Positions 28,213 through 38,840 of a stretch of DNA of 64,000 bases are shown piece by piece. Position 1 is the first letter of the stretch. Every line of letters starts with the position of its first letter. The notes under the pieces were generated by a model that saw only the letters and a list, made by a program, of their open reading frames with translations, did not search any database and was not told where the DNA came from. The position numbers and the translations under genes were made by a program. The stretch is from Dysgonomonadaceae bacterium PH5-43 (lineage in GTDB: Bacteria; Bacteroidota; Bacteroidia; Bacteroidales; Azobacteroidaceae): positions 1 through 64,000 of the forward strand of contig JARXWK010000013.1 of assembly GCA_029916745.1 (NCBI GenBank), read 5' to 3'.

Positions 28213-30423
28213 TTAAAATAAACTCCAAGAAACTGTTAGCCCAGCCATAATGATTGCAACCATACTCATAAGCTTAATAAGTATATTCAAACTCGGACCT
28301 GATGTATCTTTAAATGGATCTCCAACAGTATCTCCTACAACTGTAGCTTTATGACAATCAGAGCCTTTTCCGCCGTGATTACCTTCTTCTACGTATTTCT
28401 TTGCATTATCCCAAGCACCACCAGAGTTAGCCATAAAGATAGCTAATACGAAACCGGTGCTTAAACCTCCTACTAATAATCCCATTACGCCAGTAACACC
28501 AAATATTAATCCTGTAATTATAGGTGCTGCAATAGCTAAAACCGAAGGTATTATCATTTCTCTTTGAGCTCCTTTAGTTGATATTTCAACACAACGAGCA
28601 TAGTCGGGTTCAGCTTTACCTTCTAAAATGCCTTTTATTGTGCAGAATTGGCGACGAACTTCTTCTACCATACTGGCAGCTGCTCTACCAACGGCATTCA
28701 TTGTTAGTCCGCAAAATAAGAAAGCCATCATAGAACCAATAAACATACCTACCAACACTTTAGGATTCATAAGAGTTACTTCGTAATATTCCATAAAGTC
28801 GGTGAAACTTGCGGCGTGTATTGCTTCTCCGCTAAGAGAAAGTTGATCGGTAACTTTAACCATACCATCAGCAGCTCTGTCGGCAAGTCTTATTAAACCT
28901 ATTTTAATTTCTTCGATGTAAGAAGCTAATAATGCTAAACCTGTTAGTGCAGCCGAACCAATAGCAAAACCTTTACCTGTTGCAGCAGTTGTATTGCCAA
29001 GAGCATCAAGAGCATCGGTTTTCTTGCGAACTTCTTTCCCTAATCCAGCCATCTCGGCATTACCTCCAGCATTGTCGGCTATAGGTCCGTAAGCATCAGT
29101 AGCCAAAGTAAAGCCTAAAGTAGAAAGCATACCAACGGCTGCAATACCTATGCCATAAAGCCCCATACCTACGTTTGCAAAGTCAAATCCAGAAGCAAAT
29201 AAGAAAGAAGCTATAACGCCAATAACAACTGCAAGAACTGGAATGGCTGTAGATATCATACCAACACCTAAGCCTGATATAATTACAGTAGCAGCACCTG
29301 TAAGTCCTGCTTCTGAAACTTTTTGAGTAGGTTTGTATGTGTGAGAAGTATAATATTCAGTAGATTGTCCGATAACAATACCTACTAATAAACCAACAAC
29401 AACCGAACAAGAAATCCAAGCCCAGTTTTCGATTTTTAGTATATACATAATTCCGAATGTGGCAACAACTACAAGAGCCGAACTTAAATTTGTTCCGAAA
29501 GAAAGAGAGCTAAGTAAGTTTTTCATAGTAGCATTCTCTTTTGTTTTAACGGAGAATATACCTATTACCGATAGTATAATGCCAACGGCGGCTATTAACA
29601 TAGGAGCCATCACTGATTTTATTTGCATCTCTTCGTTTCCTATAAAAGCAGCAGCACCAAGTGCAGCAGTAGCAAGTATAGAACCACAATAAGATTCATA
29701 AAGGTCGGCACCCATACCTGCAACATCTCCTACATTGTCTCCCACATTGTCGGCAATAGTAGCAGGGTTGCGAGGGTCATCTTCAGGAATTCCAGCTTCA
29801 ACTTTACCAACAAGGTCGGCGCCTACATCGGCTGCTTTGGTATAAATACCTCCGCCTACACGAGCAAAAAGAGCTTGAGTGGAAGCTCCCATTCCGAAAG
29901 TAAGCATAGTAGTGGTAATTATTGTCATTTTACTAACAGAAGCAGGAAGTACACAGCTTAGTATGATATACCAAAGAGAAATGTCTAATAAAGCAAGTCC
30001 AACAACAACTAACCCCATAACTGCTCCCGAACGGAAAGCAACTTGCAAACCACTGTTTAGAGATTTTTTTGCAGCATTAGCTGTTCTTCCAGAGGCATAA
30101 GTTGCAGTCTTCATTCCTAAGAACCCAGCAAGCCCAGAGAAGAAACCTCCTGTTACGAATGCTATAGGAACCCAAGGGTTTTGTAATCCAAAGTACGACA
30201 TTACTCCGAATACAATCATAAGAACAACAAATACAATGCTAACTATTTTGTATTGCTGTTTAAGATACGACATTGCACCAACTCTAACGTGTTGAGCTAT
30301 TTTTTTCATCAAATCAGTGCCTTCATCTTGTTTCATCATCCATTTGAAAAAGTAGAAAGCGAATCCTAATGCAATTAAGGAAGCAACAGGAACTATCCAG
30401 AAGATAGGGGTAATAGTACTCAT
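28213..30423 (-). CDS. hppA: K+-dependent membrane pyrophosphatase (Na+/H+ pump)
   Basis: This 736-residue protein has about 16 membrane helices and the pyrophosphate-binding motifs [39 protein letters not shown] and the C-terminal [14 protein letters not shown] and [17 protein letters not shown]. The motif [10 protein letters not shown] has alanine at the position that distinguishes K+-dependent enzymes from K+-independent ones (lysine). Such enzymes in Bacteroides pump Na+ and H+ using pyrophosphate hydrolysis. CAAAAGTA at 30449-30456 (TACTTTTG on the minus strand) is a likely -7 element. It is the first gene of the unit with the Nif3-like and zinc-ribbon genes. Confidence 0.97.
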   Translation of the reverse strand: MSTITPIFWIVPVASLIALGFAFYFFKWMMKQDEGTDLMKKIAQHVRVGAMSYLKQQYKIVSIVFVVLMIVFGVMSYFGLQNPWVPIAFVTGGFFSGLAGFLGMKTATYASGRTANAAKKSLNSGLQVAFRSGAVMGLVVVGLALLDISLWYIILSCVLPASVSKMTIITTTMLTFGMGASTQALFARVGGGIYTKAADVGADLVGKVEAGIPEDDPRNPATIADNVGDNVGDVAGMGADLYESYCGSILATAALGAAAFIGNEEMQIKSVMAPMLIAAVGIILSVIGIFSVKTKENATMKNLLSSLSFGTNLSSALVVVATFGIMYILKIENWAWISCSVVVGLLVGIVIGQSTEYYTSHTYKPTQKVSEAGLTGAATVIISGLGVGMISTAIPVLAVVIGVIASFLFASGFDFANVGMGLYGIGIAAVGMLSTLGFTLATDAYGPIADNAGGNAEMAGLGKEVRKKTDALDALGNTTAATGKGFAIGSAALTGLALLASYIEEIKIGLIRLADRAADGMVKVTDQLSLSGEAIHAASFTDFMEYYEVTLMNPKVLVGMFIGSMMAFLFCGLTMNAVGRAAASMVEEVRRQFCTIKGILEGKAEPDYARCVEISTKGAQREMIIPSVLAIAAPIITGLIFGVTGVMGLLVGGLSTGFVLAIFMANSGGAWDNAKKYVEEGNHGGKGSDCHKATVVGDTVGDPFKDTSGPSLNILIKLMSMVAIIMAGLTVSWSLF

Positions 30424-30481
30424 AATTATTGTTATTTAGATTTCATTACAAAAGTAATAATAAAATAAGAAATATAGCTTT

Positions 30482-30511
30482 TTGCTTAATAAATAATTAT
30501 ACTTACATTTG
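30482..30511 (+). promoter_or_regulatory. Promoter of pepT-gcvT
   Basis: TTG (30482-30484), 19 bp, TACATTTG (30504-30511). This is a consensus Bacteroidota promoter with a leader of about 20 nt to the pepT start at 30538. Confidence 0.75.
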
Positions 30512-30537
30512 TGCTATAAAGATAAAGAATTAAAGAT

Positions 30538-31764
30538 ATGGATTTAGTAAAACGTTTTCTTAAATATGTATCTTACGATACACAATCGAGTGTAGATTCA
30601 GATACAACACCGAGTACAAAAAAACAGTTTGCATTGGCAGAAGCCCTAAAAGAAGAAATGGAAGCTATGGGATTAATAGACATTTCTTTAGATGAACACG
30701 CTTATTTAATGGCTACCTTGCCTGCAAATACAGATGAAAATATTCCGACTATAGGGTTTATAGCACACTTAGACACAAGTCCTGATATGTCGGGAGCAAG
30801 TGTTAATCCTCGTATTGTGGAAAACTACAACGGAGGTGATATTGTTCTTAACAAAGCACAAAATATAATTCTTTCGCCAACTATGTTTCCAGAGCTGTTG
30901 AATCATACAGGCGAAGACCTTATAGTAACAGACGGTACAACTCTTTTGGGAGCCGACGATAAAGCAGGTATAGCAGAGATAATGACAGCAATAAAATATC
31001 TCATCGATCACCCCGAAATTAAACACGGTAAAGTATGTATCGCTTTTAACCCAGATGAAGAAATAGGAATGGGAGCATCTTTGTTTGATGTCGAAAAGTT
31101 TGGTTGTGAGTGGGCTTATACCGTAGACGGAGGAGAAGTGGGAGAGTTAGAGTTTGAAAACTTTAATGCAGCATCTGCAACCATACATATTCAAGGCTTG
31201 AACGTACACCCTGGTTATGCCAAAAACAAAATGATAAATGCTTTAGAAGTAGCAGTGCAATTCACACAAATGCTTCCACCTCAACAACGCCCCGAACATA
31301 CAGAGGGTTATGAAGGCTTTTTCCATCTAACTGCAATTACTGGCTCGCCCGAAAAGGCAACAGCCTCATATATTATTCGCGATCACGATGGAGAAAAGTT
31401 AGAAAAGCGTATCAAATTACTTGAAGATATTACGGAGTATATAAATAAGGTATATCCTGAAGGAACCGTTAAGTTAGAGATAAAAAGGCAATATCGTAAT
31501 ATGAGAGAAATAGTAGAGCCTAAAAAATACATCGTAGACTTGGCAGAAAAAGCAATGCAAGAAGTAGACGTAGTTCCTGTAATACGCCCAATAAGAGGGG
31601 GAACCGATGGAGCTCAGTTGTCGTTCAAAGGATTACCTTGCCCTAATCTCTTTGCAGGAGGAATTAACTTCCACGGAAAATACGAGTTCGTACCTATCCA
31701 ATCAATGGAAAAAGCAGTTAAAGTTATAGTTAAAATAATCGAATTAAACACACAAACAAAATGA
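30538..31764 (+). CDS. pepT: Peptidase T (tripeptide aminopeptidase, M20B)
   Basis: This 408-residue zinc peptidase removes N-terminal residues from tripeptides in the cytosol. Metal-binding motifs are visible: [50 protein letters not shown] and the C-terminal [10 protein letters not shown]. The length is normal. The last codons overlap the gcvT start (ATGA at 31761-31764), so the two genes are translationally linked although their functions are not obviously related. Confidence 0.96.
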   Translation: MDLVKRFLKYVSYDTQSSVDSDTTPSTKKQFALAEALKEEMEAMGLIDISLDEHAYLMATLPANTDENIPTIGFIAHLDTSPDMSGASVNPRIVENYNGGDIVLNKAQNIILSPTMFPELLNHTGEDLIVTDGTTLLGADDKAGIAEIMTAIKYLIDHPEIKHGKVCIAFNPDEEIGMGASLFDVEKFGCEWAYTVDGGEVGELEFENFNAASATIHIQGLNVHPGYAKNKMINALEVAVQFTQMLPPQQRPEHTEGYEGFFHLTAITGSPEKATASYIIRDHDGEKLEKRIKLLEDITEYINKVYPEGTVKLEIKRQYRNMREIVEPKKYIVDLAEKAMQEVDVVPVIRPIRGGTDGAQLSFKGLPCPNLFAGGINFHGKYEFVPIQSMEKAVKVIVKIIELNTQTK

Positions 31765-32852
31765 AAACAACACCTTTTACCGAGATACATAAAAATCTTG
31801 GAGCTAAAATGCACGAGTTTGCAGGCTACGATATGCCTATCGAATACTCAGGCATTATTGATGAACACTTTACAGTATTAAATGGAGTAGGAGTTTTTGA
31901 CGTTTCTCATATGGGAGAGTTTTGGGTTAAGGGACCTAAAGCACAAGCATTTGTACAAAAGATGACATCTAACGATATTTCAAAAATACCTGTAGGTAAA
32001 GCACAATATACTTGTTTCCCTAATGCCGAAGGTGGTATAGTAGACGACCTGATTGTGTATCGCTACGAAGAAGATAAATATCTATTGGTTGTTAATGCTT
32101 CTAACATAGAGAAAGACTGGAATTGGTGTGTAAAAAACAATACCGAAGGAGCCGATTTAGAAAACTCATCAGATAATATGGCTCAGTTGGCTGTTCAAGG
32201 ACCTAAAGCCATTAACGTATTGCAAAAACTTACCGATGTAGACTTATCGTCAATTCCTTACTATGCCTTCGTTACTGGAGCGATAGCAGGAGTTGATAAT
32301 GTTATAATTTCAAACACAGGCTATACAGGAGCAGGAGGATTCGAACTATATTTCTATCCCGACAAAGCTATTGATATTTGGAATGCAGTATTTGAAGCTG
32401 GTGCCGAATTCGGAATCAAACCTATTGGCTTGGGAGCTCGCGACACATTACGTTTAGAAGCTGGCTTCCCTCTTTATGGTAACGAAATGGACGATACCAC
32501 ATCTCCTCTTCAGGCTGGATTGGCTTGGATAACTAAGTTTGTAGACGGAAATGATTTTATTGCTCGTCCAATCTTAGAGGCTGAAAAAGCAGCTGGAGTA
32601 ACTCGTCGTTTAGTTGGTTTTGAAATGATAGGTAAAGGTATTGCCCGTCACGGTTACGAAATAGTAAACAAAGAAGGCGAAGTTATTGGAAACGTAACCT
32701 CAGGTACTATTGCTCCAACTTCTAAAAAAGGAGTGGGCTTGGGTTATGTTAAACCTGAATATATAGCTATTGATACTCCTATATTTATAAGAATAAGAAA
32801 TAAAGATATAGAAGCAAAAGTGGTAAAACCACCTTTCAGAGTAAAGCAATAA
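31761..32852 (+). CDS. gcvT: Glycine cleavage system T protein (aminomethyltransferase)
   Basis: This 363-residue protein is the T protein that transfers the aminomethyl carbon to tetrahydrofolate. Its motifs include [59 protein letters not shown] and the C-terminal barrel segment [11 protein letters not shown]. The gcvH and gcvP genes are not in this window, so the T protein is encoded away from them. Family 1 copy 3 begins 53 bp after the stop. Confidence 0.96.
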   Translation: MKTTPFTEIHKNLGAKMHEFAGYDMPIEYSGIIDEHFTVLNGVGVFDVSHMGEFWVKGPKAQAFVQKMTSNDISKIPVGKAQYTCFPNAEGGIVDDLIVYRYEEDKYLLVVNASNIEKDWNWCVKNNTEGADLENSSDNMAQLAVQGPKAINVLQKLTDVDLSSIPYYAFVTGAIAGVDNVIISNTGYTGAGGFELYFYPDKAIDIWNAVFEAGAEFGIKPIGLGARDTLRLEAGFPLYGNEMDDTTSPLQAGLAWITKFVDGNDFIARPILEAEKAAGVTRRLVGFEMIGKGIARHGYEIVNKEGEVIGNVTSGTIAPTSKKGVGLGYVKPEYIAIDTPIFIRIRNKDIEAKVVKPPFRVKQ

Positions 32853-32905
32853 ATACACTAAAGTATAGGTTAAAAGATAAGGACTAAAGGTTGCTGCGAG
32901 GCGGC

Positions 32906-33132
32906 AAAATGCAAAGCTTCACTTAGGGTCGTCTCTCTACTAAGAGACCCCTTCTCTCTCTTAGTAGATAGGCGAGGTCTCTCTTAGTAGAAAGACGGGG
33001 TGTCTTAAGTATAAAGGCGGGGCGGTTCTATAAAGAGCGGCATCGGGTCTCTACTAAGAAGCACCTCGTCTATCTAGTAAGAGCGGCGAGGGGTATCTAG
33101 TAACAACGACAGGGGTGTTCTTATAATAAAGG
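32906..33132 (+). repeat. Family 1 intergenic 23-bp array, copy 3
   Basis: It has the left border as in copy 1, then a forward core starting at 32937 and two flipped cores (CTCTTAGTAG at 32958 and 32981), a degenerate unit near 33004, and forward cores at 33028, 33051, 33074 (CTAGTAAGA), 33097 (CTAGTAACA) and 33120 (degenerate). Core centres keep the 23-bp register whatever the orientation. The first forward core and first flipped core can pair into a 14-bp hairpin. It lies between the convergent gcvT and S41 protease genes. Beyond 33168 the sequence up to the next gene holds nothing recognisable. Confidence 0.95.
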
Positions 33133-33168
33133 CAAGATAGTTTGAATAACTTCCTTGCCTTTATTATA
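33122..33168 (-). terminator. Terminator of the S41 protease gene
   Basis: A perfect 15-bp stem is formed by TATAATAAAGGCAAG (33122-33136) and its complement (33154-33168). It overlaps the last degenerate unit of Family 1 copy 3. Confidence 0.75.
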
Positions 33169-33241
33169 TTGTATTGGTAACACTATTAAAAATAGCGGCT
33201 ATTTTGCTATTATACAGTGTGTTGTAGAATTGTTATCTGCT

Positions 33242-35488
33242 TTATTCTACATTTATAATTTCAATACACTTCTCTAAAACTTCATCTACTCCATTTTTGA
33301 TTCCTTTTACTGTAGGTTTCACTTCTATATCTGGTACTATGCCGATTTGTTGAGTTTCTCCTCCATTGGGATAATAAACTCCTATACCTGTTATTTGAGT
33401 TCTTATGTTTCCTGGTAAAACAATAGACGAAACATTACCATCAGCACCTGCTGTTGTAGAGCCTACAACTATTGCATTAGGGTGAACTTTATATGCCATA
33501 GCGTGAAACTCTGCTGAACTTTGAGTAGATTCATCTACTATAATAATCACTTTACCTTTGTAGTAGTCTTTATTATTTTCTTGCCCTATTTTTACTCCAT
33601 CAAAGAAAGTAAACATACCCGGATATATAATATTCCCTTTAGAAAACTTAACAAAGTCGACCAATTCGGGCAATAAATATCTGCTTAAACCATACAGAGG
33701 CATATCGGTTGGGTAATTTCTAATATCAATAATCAAACCCTTAGTGTCTTTTATTTGTTCCCAGATTGAAGGTAAACTATCGCTTTTAAGTTTCCCATTG
33801 TTAAGATAAGCTATATCATCTCTTAGCATTGTAAAAGCAGGAGTGTCTTTGTATAGTTGTTTAATAATCAATTTGTTACTTGGAGCATAAGTTTGTATAT
33901 CTTTTTTGATAGTCTTTCCGTTACGCTCTATTTCTAAAGAAAGAATAGAATCGTTTGTTTGTAATAGTCTTAGATAAAGTTCTCTTAATAAAGTTGGATA
34001 ATTAGACGCAGATTCATACACGGCTCTTTGTTTAATTATATCACAAACTTTTTCGCCATTAATTTTCTTAATAATATCTCCTCTTTGTAGTTCTCCTTTA
34101 TCTTCAAATTCCTTTAAGAAGAAAGAGCTTACAATAGGATTGTTATCTACATTTTTCAGTTCAATAGGGATAAATAAAGTTCCGTATAAATCTTGTGCTA
34201 TAGTTTTTGATATATTGGTATAGGCATGAGTGTCTTTAATTCGAGACGTTAATTCTAACATACACAAATTATATTCTTTTTCGTCTTGAGCAGCAATTAC
34301 CATAGGAATAAATTCCACTAAGATATTCTTCCAGTCTTCGCCGATTAGATATTTATAAGGATAGAAATATTCTATCATATTCCAGTAACGATACAAAGCC
34401 AATAATCTGAATCCGAGGTCGGTATAGAGCATCGAAGTATAAGGGTTTTCGTTCTTAAATTCGGGATTGCTGACATAAGCTTTAAATTCAATGTAATAAT
34501 GTTCATTAGTTCTTTTGGCATTTTTTATTTCTTTTAATGATGTAACTAATTCTTTAGAAAACTTTGATTTGTCTATCCACGATAAATCAGGTTCGATTTT
34601 AATATCTTTTTCTATCTTGTTATCTGTTGCTATTTCAAAAGTTCCTAATTTATTAATCCATTCTAATATTATGTTATCCCTTTCTTTATTGTCTTTAGCC
34701 TTGCATACAGAAGGTAGTATGCGGAATAATTCGTAATCCATATTAAACTTTCCTGCAGCAACATTAGGGTGATAATATTTTACAAATCCCCAAATTAAAG
34801 CAATGTCTTTTAAGTTGTTATAAAGATGTTTGTTAGATTTATTAGAAATATCAGCGAGGGTAATATTAGATCCATTGTCAAATTCTTTATCTACTTGAGC
34901 AGGTAGTATGGGTTGTAAAGGACGCTCAAGGGCAATAGGTTTTTTACCATCTATAGAAATACTTAAATTGTCGACCCACATTTTGCCTTTACCAGTAAGA
35001 AGGCTACCGAATACAAATTGTGTAGTTTTTTGAGGGTTCAGAGGTAGGGTTATTTCATACTTTGTCCAATCGGTAGTTCCTGTAATGCCTCTGCTTTGCA
35101 TATTGTCAAAAGCTATTTGAGGGTCAAGACGCAGCCATAAACCAGCAAAGCCATCTTCTATGTTTTCTGTTTTTATGTATCCAGACAATGTTATATGCTT
35201 ACCCTCAAAATAATCTGGTACCCTTTGAGATATAGATATAAAGCTTTGTTCACCTTCAAGATACTCTATACATATCGAATACTTGCCACTATAAACTGTT
35301 GTTGAATCTAACTTAAGAGAATAAGTTTTGTTGTTTGCACCACTCCAATAAGTAGGAAAGCCATTATTAATTTCTTCAAAATCAAGATTGCGGAATGATG
35401 ATTTTGTTTCTTCTGCAAAAATGTTTACACTACATAGTAGTCCGACGAGGGATAAGATAACGACGAGGAATAAGATAATGTTTTTCAT
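33242..35488 (-). CDS. S41-family (tail-specific type) secreted peptidase
   Basis: This 748-residue protein has a signal peptide (IILFLVVILSLVGLLCSVNIFA) and an N-terminal beta-rich region of about 150 residues (FRNLDFEEINNGFPTYWSGANN onward) resembling a carbohydrate-binding-like jelly roll. A helical segment follows, then a PDZ-like region (LQRGDIIKKINGEKV) and the S41 catalytic core with the serine in DESTQSSAEFHAMAY and GSTTAGADGNVSSIVLPG. It should act outside the cytoplasm. It is a single gene with a consensus promoter and its own terminator. Confidence 0.88.
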   Translation of the reverse strand: MKNIILFLVVILSLVGLLCSVNIFAEETKSSFRNLDFEEINNGFPTYWSGANNKTYSLKLDSTTVYSGKYSICIEYLEGEQSFISISQRVPDYFEGKHITLSGYIKTENIEDGFAGLWLRLDPQIAFDNMQSRGITGTTDWTKYEITLPLNPQKTTQFVFGSLLTGKGKMWVDNLSISIDGKKPIALERPLQPILPAQVDKEFDNGSNITLADISNKSNKHLYNNLKDIALIWGFVKYYHPNVAAGKFNMDYELFRILPSVCKAKDNKERDNIILEWINKLGTFEIATDNKIEKDIKIEPDLSWIDKSKFSKELVTSLKEIKNAKRTNEHYYIEFKAYVSNPEFKNENPYTSMLYTDLGFRLLALYRYWNMIEYFYPYKYLIGEDWKNILVEFIPMVIAAQDEKEYNLCMLELTSRIKDTHAYTNISKTIAQDLYGTLFIPIELKNVDNNPIVSSFFLKEFEDKGELQRGDIIKKINGEKVCDIIKQRAVYESASNYPTLLRELYLRLLQTNDSILSLEIERNGKTIKKDIQTYAPSNKLIIKQLYKDTPAFTMLRDDIAYLNNGKLKSDSLPSIWEQIKDTKGLIIDIRNYPTDMPLYGLSRYLLPELVDFVKFSKGNIIYPGMFTFFDGVKIGQENNKDYYKGKVIIIVDESTQSSAEFHAMAYKVHPNAIVVGSTTAGADGNVSSIVLPGNIRTQITGIGVYYPNGGETQQIGIVPDIEVKPTVKGIKNGVDEVLEKCIEIINVE

Positions 35489-35521
35489 TGTATGAAATGT
35501 TTATTAAGTTATAAAACATTC

Positions 35522-35551
35522 CAAAGATAAATATATTTTTTAGTCGAACAA
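35522..35551 (-). promoter_or_regulatory. Promoter of the S41 protease gene
   Basis: On the minus strand TTG (35549-35551), 19 bp, TATCTTTG (35522-35529). The leader to the start at 35488 is about 28 nt. Confidence 0.75.
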
Positions 35552-35587
35552 CAGTAGCATATAACTTTAAGGTTTATTTATAAGTTG

Positions 35588-35995
35588 TTATGCTTTTTTG
35601 ATTTCGTTCAGAGGTTTTGTTACAAAGTCTCGCTCTTTGTAAAGGGGGTGAGGTATTTTAAGTTCTTCTGATTGTAGTAATAGGTTATCATAGAAGATAA
35701 TATCTATGTCGATAACCCTGTCTTGATATGCGGTTGATGTTTTTTCTGTTCTGCCGAGTTCTTTTTCTATTTCTTTAGTTGCAGATAGTATTTCGAAAGG
35801 AGTCAGTTTGGTCTCTACTTTTACAGCCATATTTAGGAATGAGTTTTCAGACTGAAACCCCCAAGCTTCAGTTTCGTATACAGACGAGATAGCCGAAAGA
35901 GTTCCTACTCTCTCGGCTATTAAGTTTATAGCGTTATCTAAATTCGATTGTTTGTTTCCTAAGTTTGTACCTAAGGATAGATATACGGTATGCAT
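35588..35995 (-). CDS. folK: 2-amino-4-hydroxy-6-hydroxymethyldihydropteridine pyrophosphokinase
   Basis: This 135-residue enzyme transfers pyrophosphate from ATP to 6-hydroxymethyl-dihydropterin in folate synthesis. HPPK motifs are present: YLSLGTNLGNKQSNLDNAI, SSVYETEAWGFQ, the loop FLNMAVKVET, and RVIDIDIIFYDNLLL followed by IPHPLYKERDFV. It starts 16 bp after the queA stop and is the last gene of the ftsX-uppP-truB-queA cluster. Confidence 0.95.
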   Translation of the reverse strand: MHTVYLSLGTNLGNKQSNLDNAINLIAERVGTLSAISSVYETEAWGFQSENSFLNMAVKVETKLTPFEILSATKEIEKELGRTEKTSTAYQDRVIDIDIIFYDNLLLQSEELKIPHPLYKERDFVTKPLNEIKKA

Positions 35996-36011
35996 TGTAT
36001 AGTTTTTTATT

Positions 36012-37061
36012 CTATATGATTAGCATTGCATCTCCGTAAGTTCCAAATTTATAACCTTCTTCTATTGCTACTTTGTAAGCTTCCATCATAAGGTCGTAAC
36101 CCGAAAAGGCAGCGGCTTGCATAAGCATAGTTGAGTAGGGTAGGTGAAAGTTGGTTATTAGACTTGTAGCAACGCTGAAATCGTATGGAGGAAAGATGAA
36201 TTTATTTGTCCACCCGTCAAATTCTTTCAAGTAACCTTCTGTTGTAACTGCACTTTCGGTAGCTCTCATAACCGACGAACCTACTGCACAAACTTGTTTG
36301 CCTTTTTCTTTTGCTTTGTTTACTATTTTTACGGCTTCCGATGGAATTATGGCTTGCTCAGAGTCCATTTTATGTTTAGTAAGGTCTTCAACATCTATAT
36401 CTCTGAAGTTTCCTAAGCCAGAATGTACGGTTACGAATGCAAATTCACACCCTTTTATTTCTAATCGTTTCATTAATTCTCGGCTAAAGTGCAGTCCGGC
36501 AGCTGGAGCTATAACAGCACCTTCGTTTTTTGCGAATATTGTTTGATAACGATCTGCATCTTCTTCTACTACTTCTCTTTTTATATAAGTTGGGATAGGC
36601 ATTTCGCCTAATGCGTATAAAGCTTGTTTGAATTCGTCGTGCGGTCCGTCATATAAAAAACGAAGTGTTCTACCTCTTGATGTTGTATTGTCTATAACTT
36701 CGGCTACCATAGAGTCGTCTTCTCCAAAGTATAGTTTATTTCCTATTCTTATTTTACGGGCAGGGTCTACCAACACGTCCCATAATCTAAGTTCTTCATT
36801 AAGTTCTCGAAGTAAAAAGACTTCAATTTTCGCTCCTGTTTTCTCTTTGTTTCCGTATAGTCGGGCAGGAAATACTAATGTGTCGTTAAATATGAATGTA
36901 TCTTTTTCGTCGAAATATTGAATAAGATCCTTGAATACTTTATGCTCTATTTCGCCAGTTTTGCGATTAACAACCATTAATCTCGATTCGTCTCTATAAG
37001 CAGCCGGGTGTAAAGCTATTAATTCTTCTGGTAGATTGAACTTAAATTTTGAAAGTTTCAT
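36012..37061 (-). CDS. queA: S-adenosylmethionine:tRNA ribosyltransferase-isomerase
   Basis: This 349-residue enzyme adds the ribosyl group from SAM to preQ1-modified tRNA to give epoxyqueuosine. The N-terminal motif [19 protein letters not shown] and the central block [17 protein letters not shown] followed by [26 protein letters not shown] are diagnostic, as is the C-terminal [20 protein letters not shown]. It starts 4 bp after truB, so the two tRNA-modification genes are adjacent. Confidence 0.97.
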   Translation of the reverse strand: MKLSKFKFNLPEELIALHPAAYRDESRLMVVNRKTGEIEHKVFKDLIQYFDEKDTFIFNDTLVFPARLYGNKEKTGAKIEVFLLRELNEELRLWDVLVDPARKIRIGNKLYFGEDDSMVAEVIDNTTSRGRTLRFLYDGPHDEFKQALYALGEMPIPTYIKREVVEEDADRYQTIFAKNEGAVIAPAAGLHFSRELMKRLEIKGCEFAFVTVHSGLGNFRDIDVEDLTKHKMDSEQAIIPSEAVKIVNKAKEKGKQVCAVGSSVMRATESAVTTEGYLKEFDGWTNKFIFPPYDFSVATSLITNFHLPYSTMLMQAAAFSGYDLMMEAYKVAIEEGYKFGTYGDAMLII

Positions 37062-37065
37062 ATTC

Positions 37066-37758
37066 CTAATTATTTATTGATTTGTTTAATTGTTCTTCAA
37101 ACGACTCTATTGTGGTGCAGTTGTCGAGTGTTATATCACCTATCTTTGTTCTTTCCAAAGCTATTAAGTGTGCTCCCGAATTGAGTGCAAGTCCGATGTC
37201 TCTTGCTAAGGCTCTAATGTATGTTCCTTTACTGCAAACCACTCTTATTTTGAGTTCGTTATCGTTGTGTGATATGGTTTCTATTTCGTCTATTACTAAT
37301 AATTTTGGTTTTAAGTTTACTTCAAGTCCTTTTCTTGCAAGTTCGTAAGCTCTGTCTCCATTTATTTTGCAAGCCGAAAAGGCAGGAGGTATTTGTTCTA
37401 TACTTCCAATAAATTTAGGCAATGTTTGCTCAACCAACTCTCTTGTTATATGTTCGGTAGGATATTCATTGTCTATTTCGGTTTCTAAATCAAACGAAGG
37501 AGTGGTTGCCCCCAGTTTTAAGGTTGCAATGTATTCTTTTGTTTGATATTGAAACTCTTCTATTCTTTTAGTTGCTTTGCCTGTGCATATAATCATCACT
37601 CCAGTAGCTAAAGGATCTAAGGTGCCGGCGTGACCAACTTTTAGTTTCTTTACACCTAAGGCTCTACACAGTTTGTAGCGTAGCTTATTAACCAAATCAA
37701 AGGAAGTCCAGTGAAGAGGTTTGTTGAAGTATAAAATTTCTCCTTCTTGAAAATTCAT
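37066..37758 (-). CDS. truB: tRNA pseudouridine(55) synthase
   Basis: This 230-residue enzyme makes pseudouridine 55 in the T-loop of tRNAs. The catalytic aspartate is in [25 protein letters not shown]. Other motifs are [21 protein letters not shown] and the binding segment [17 protein letters not shown]. The short C-terminus without a PUA domain is usual in Bacteroidota. It starts 3 bp after uppP. Confidence 0.97.
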   Translation of the reverse strand: MNFQEGEILYFNKPLHWTSFDLVNKLRYKLCRALGVKKLKVGHAGTLDPLATGVMIICTGKATKRIEEFQYQTKEYIATLKLGATTPSFDLETEIDNEYPTEHITRELVEQTLPKFIGSIEQIPPAFSACKINGDRAYELARKGLEVNLKPKLLVIDEIETISHNDNELKIRVVCSKGTYIRALARDIGLALNSGAHLIALERTKIGDITLDNCTTIESFEEQLNKSINN

Positions 37759-37761
37759 TTA

Positions 37762-38571
37762 TTATTGTCCGAAAATAGAAAAACCTATAGTAATTAATCC
37801 CACAGCTATACAGTAGTAAGCAAAGTATATTAATTTTCCTTTTTTTACTATGTTGAGCATCCATTTGCAGGCTATTGTTCCCGATATAAATGCTGCAAGA
37901 AATCCTATAGATAACACTAAGCTTGAAATACCTGATTCGGCAGGAGAGAATCCTCCTTTTAATAAGTCTAAAACAGCTTCTCCTAATATAGGAATGATTA
38001 CCATAAGGAAAGAGAATTTAGCTATGCTTTCTTTCTTTATACCTAAAAGTAAACCTGTCGATATTGTACTCCCAGAACGAGATAGTCCTGGTATCACAGC
38101 ACAAGCTTGAGCTATACCTATTATAAGAGCGTCTTTGAAAGATATTTTTTCTTTTTGTCGAGGTTTAGCATAGAACGAAAACATCAACAAAGCGGCAGTT
38201 AATAGTAGCATTATGCCGACTATTAGTAAGCCACTACCAAATATTCCTTCAACATAATCTTTGAAGAATACTCCAACTATTCCTATTGGTATCATTGATA
38301 CTGCTATTTTTGCCAAATACTGGGTTTCATCATTCCACTTAAACTTAAAGAAGCCTTGTATTAAATCTAATATTTCTCTCCATAATACAACCAAGGTGCT
38401 TAACACTGTAGCTGCGTGTACGGCAACTGTAAAAGTTAAGTTCTCTTCTCCATTTAATCCGAATAAACTACTGCCTATAGCTAAGTGTCCGCTACTGCTT
38501 ACAGGCAAATACTCTGTCAGACCCTGAATAATTCCTAATATCAGGGCTTGTAACCACGTCATTTCTTCCAT
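37762..38571 (-). CDS. uppP: Undecaprenyl-diphosphatase (BacA family)
   Basis: This 269-residue inner-membrane enzyme dephosphorylates undecaprenyl pyrophosphate to recycle the lipid carrier for peptidoglycan and other polymers, and overproduction gives bacitracin resistance in other bacteria. The two signature motifs are present: [18 protein letters not shown] near residue 17 and [17 protein letters not shown] near residue 160. About eight membrane helices are visible. Confidence 0.97.
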   Translation of the reverse strand: MEEMTWLQALILGIIQGLTEYLPVSSSGHLAIGSSLFGLNGEENLTFTVAVHAATVLSTLVVLWREILDLIQGFFKFKWNDETQYLAKIAVSMIPIGIVGVFFKDYVEGIFGSGLLIVGIMLLLTAALLMFSFYAKPRQKEKISFKDALIIGIAQACAVIPGLSRSGSTISTGLLLGIKKESIAKFSFLMVIIPILGEAVLDLLKGGFSPAESGISSLVLSIGFLAAFISGTIACKWMLNIVKKGKLIYFAYYCIAVGLITIGFSIFGQ

Positions 38572-38580
38572 TAAATTTAT

Positions 38581-38823
38581 TTATTTTAAGTTTGTAGTGT
38601 CTTTAGGTTTCTTAAGTATAGCATAGATAACTGAAAAAAAGCCAGTCATTATAACTATGGGGGCAATAAGTAGGCGACGAGTATCGAATATACTTGGGTC
38701 GAATCCTGTTTCTTCTGTTGTTTTTCCTCCATACAGCAATACAAAACCAATAATTATTATCACTATTGATATTGCGAGGAGAATAAGATTTTCTTTTCCT
38801 AAAGCAAATTTACTTTTTTCCAT
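38581..38823 (-). CDS. DUF3098 family small membrane protein
   Basis: This 80-residue protein has two membrane helices (LILLAISIVIIIIGFVLLYGG and LLIAPIVIMTGFFSVIYAIL) separated by a short polar loop with DPSIFDTRR. That pattern is characteristic of DUF3098, found almost only between ftsX and uppP in Bacteroidota. The position suggests a link to cell division or envelope synthesis, but the function is unknown. Confidence 0.92.
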   Translation of the reverse strand: MEKSKFALGKENLILLAISIVIIIIGFVLLYGGKTTEETGFDPSIFDTRRLLIAPIVIMTGFFSVIYAILKKPKDTTNLK

Positions 38824-38840
38824 TTTGGGGTTGTATTTAA

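Noticed and set aside
29623-30100. ORFs on the plus strand within hppA
   Set aside because: They are low-complexity antisense frames of a highly conserved gene.
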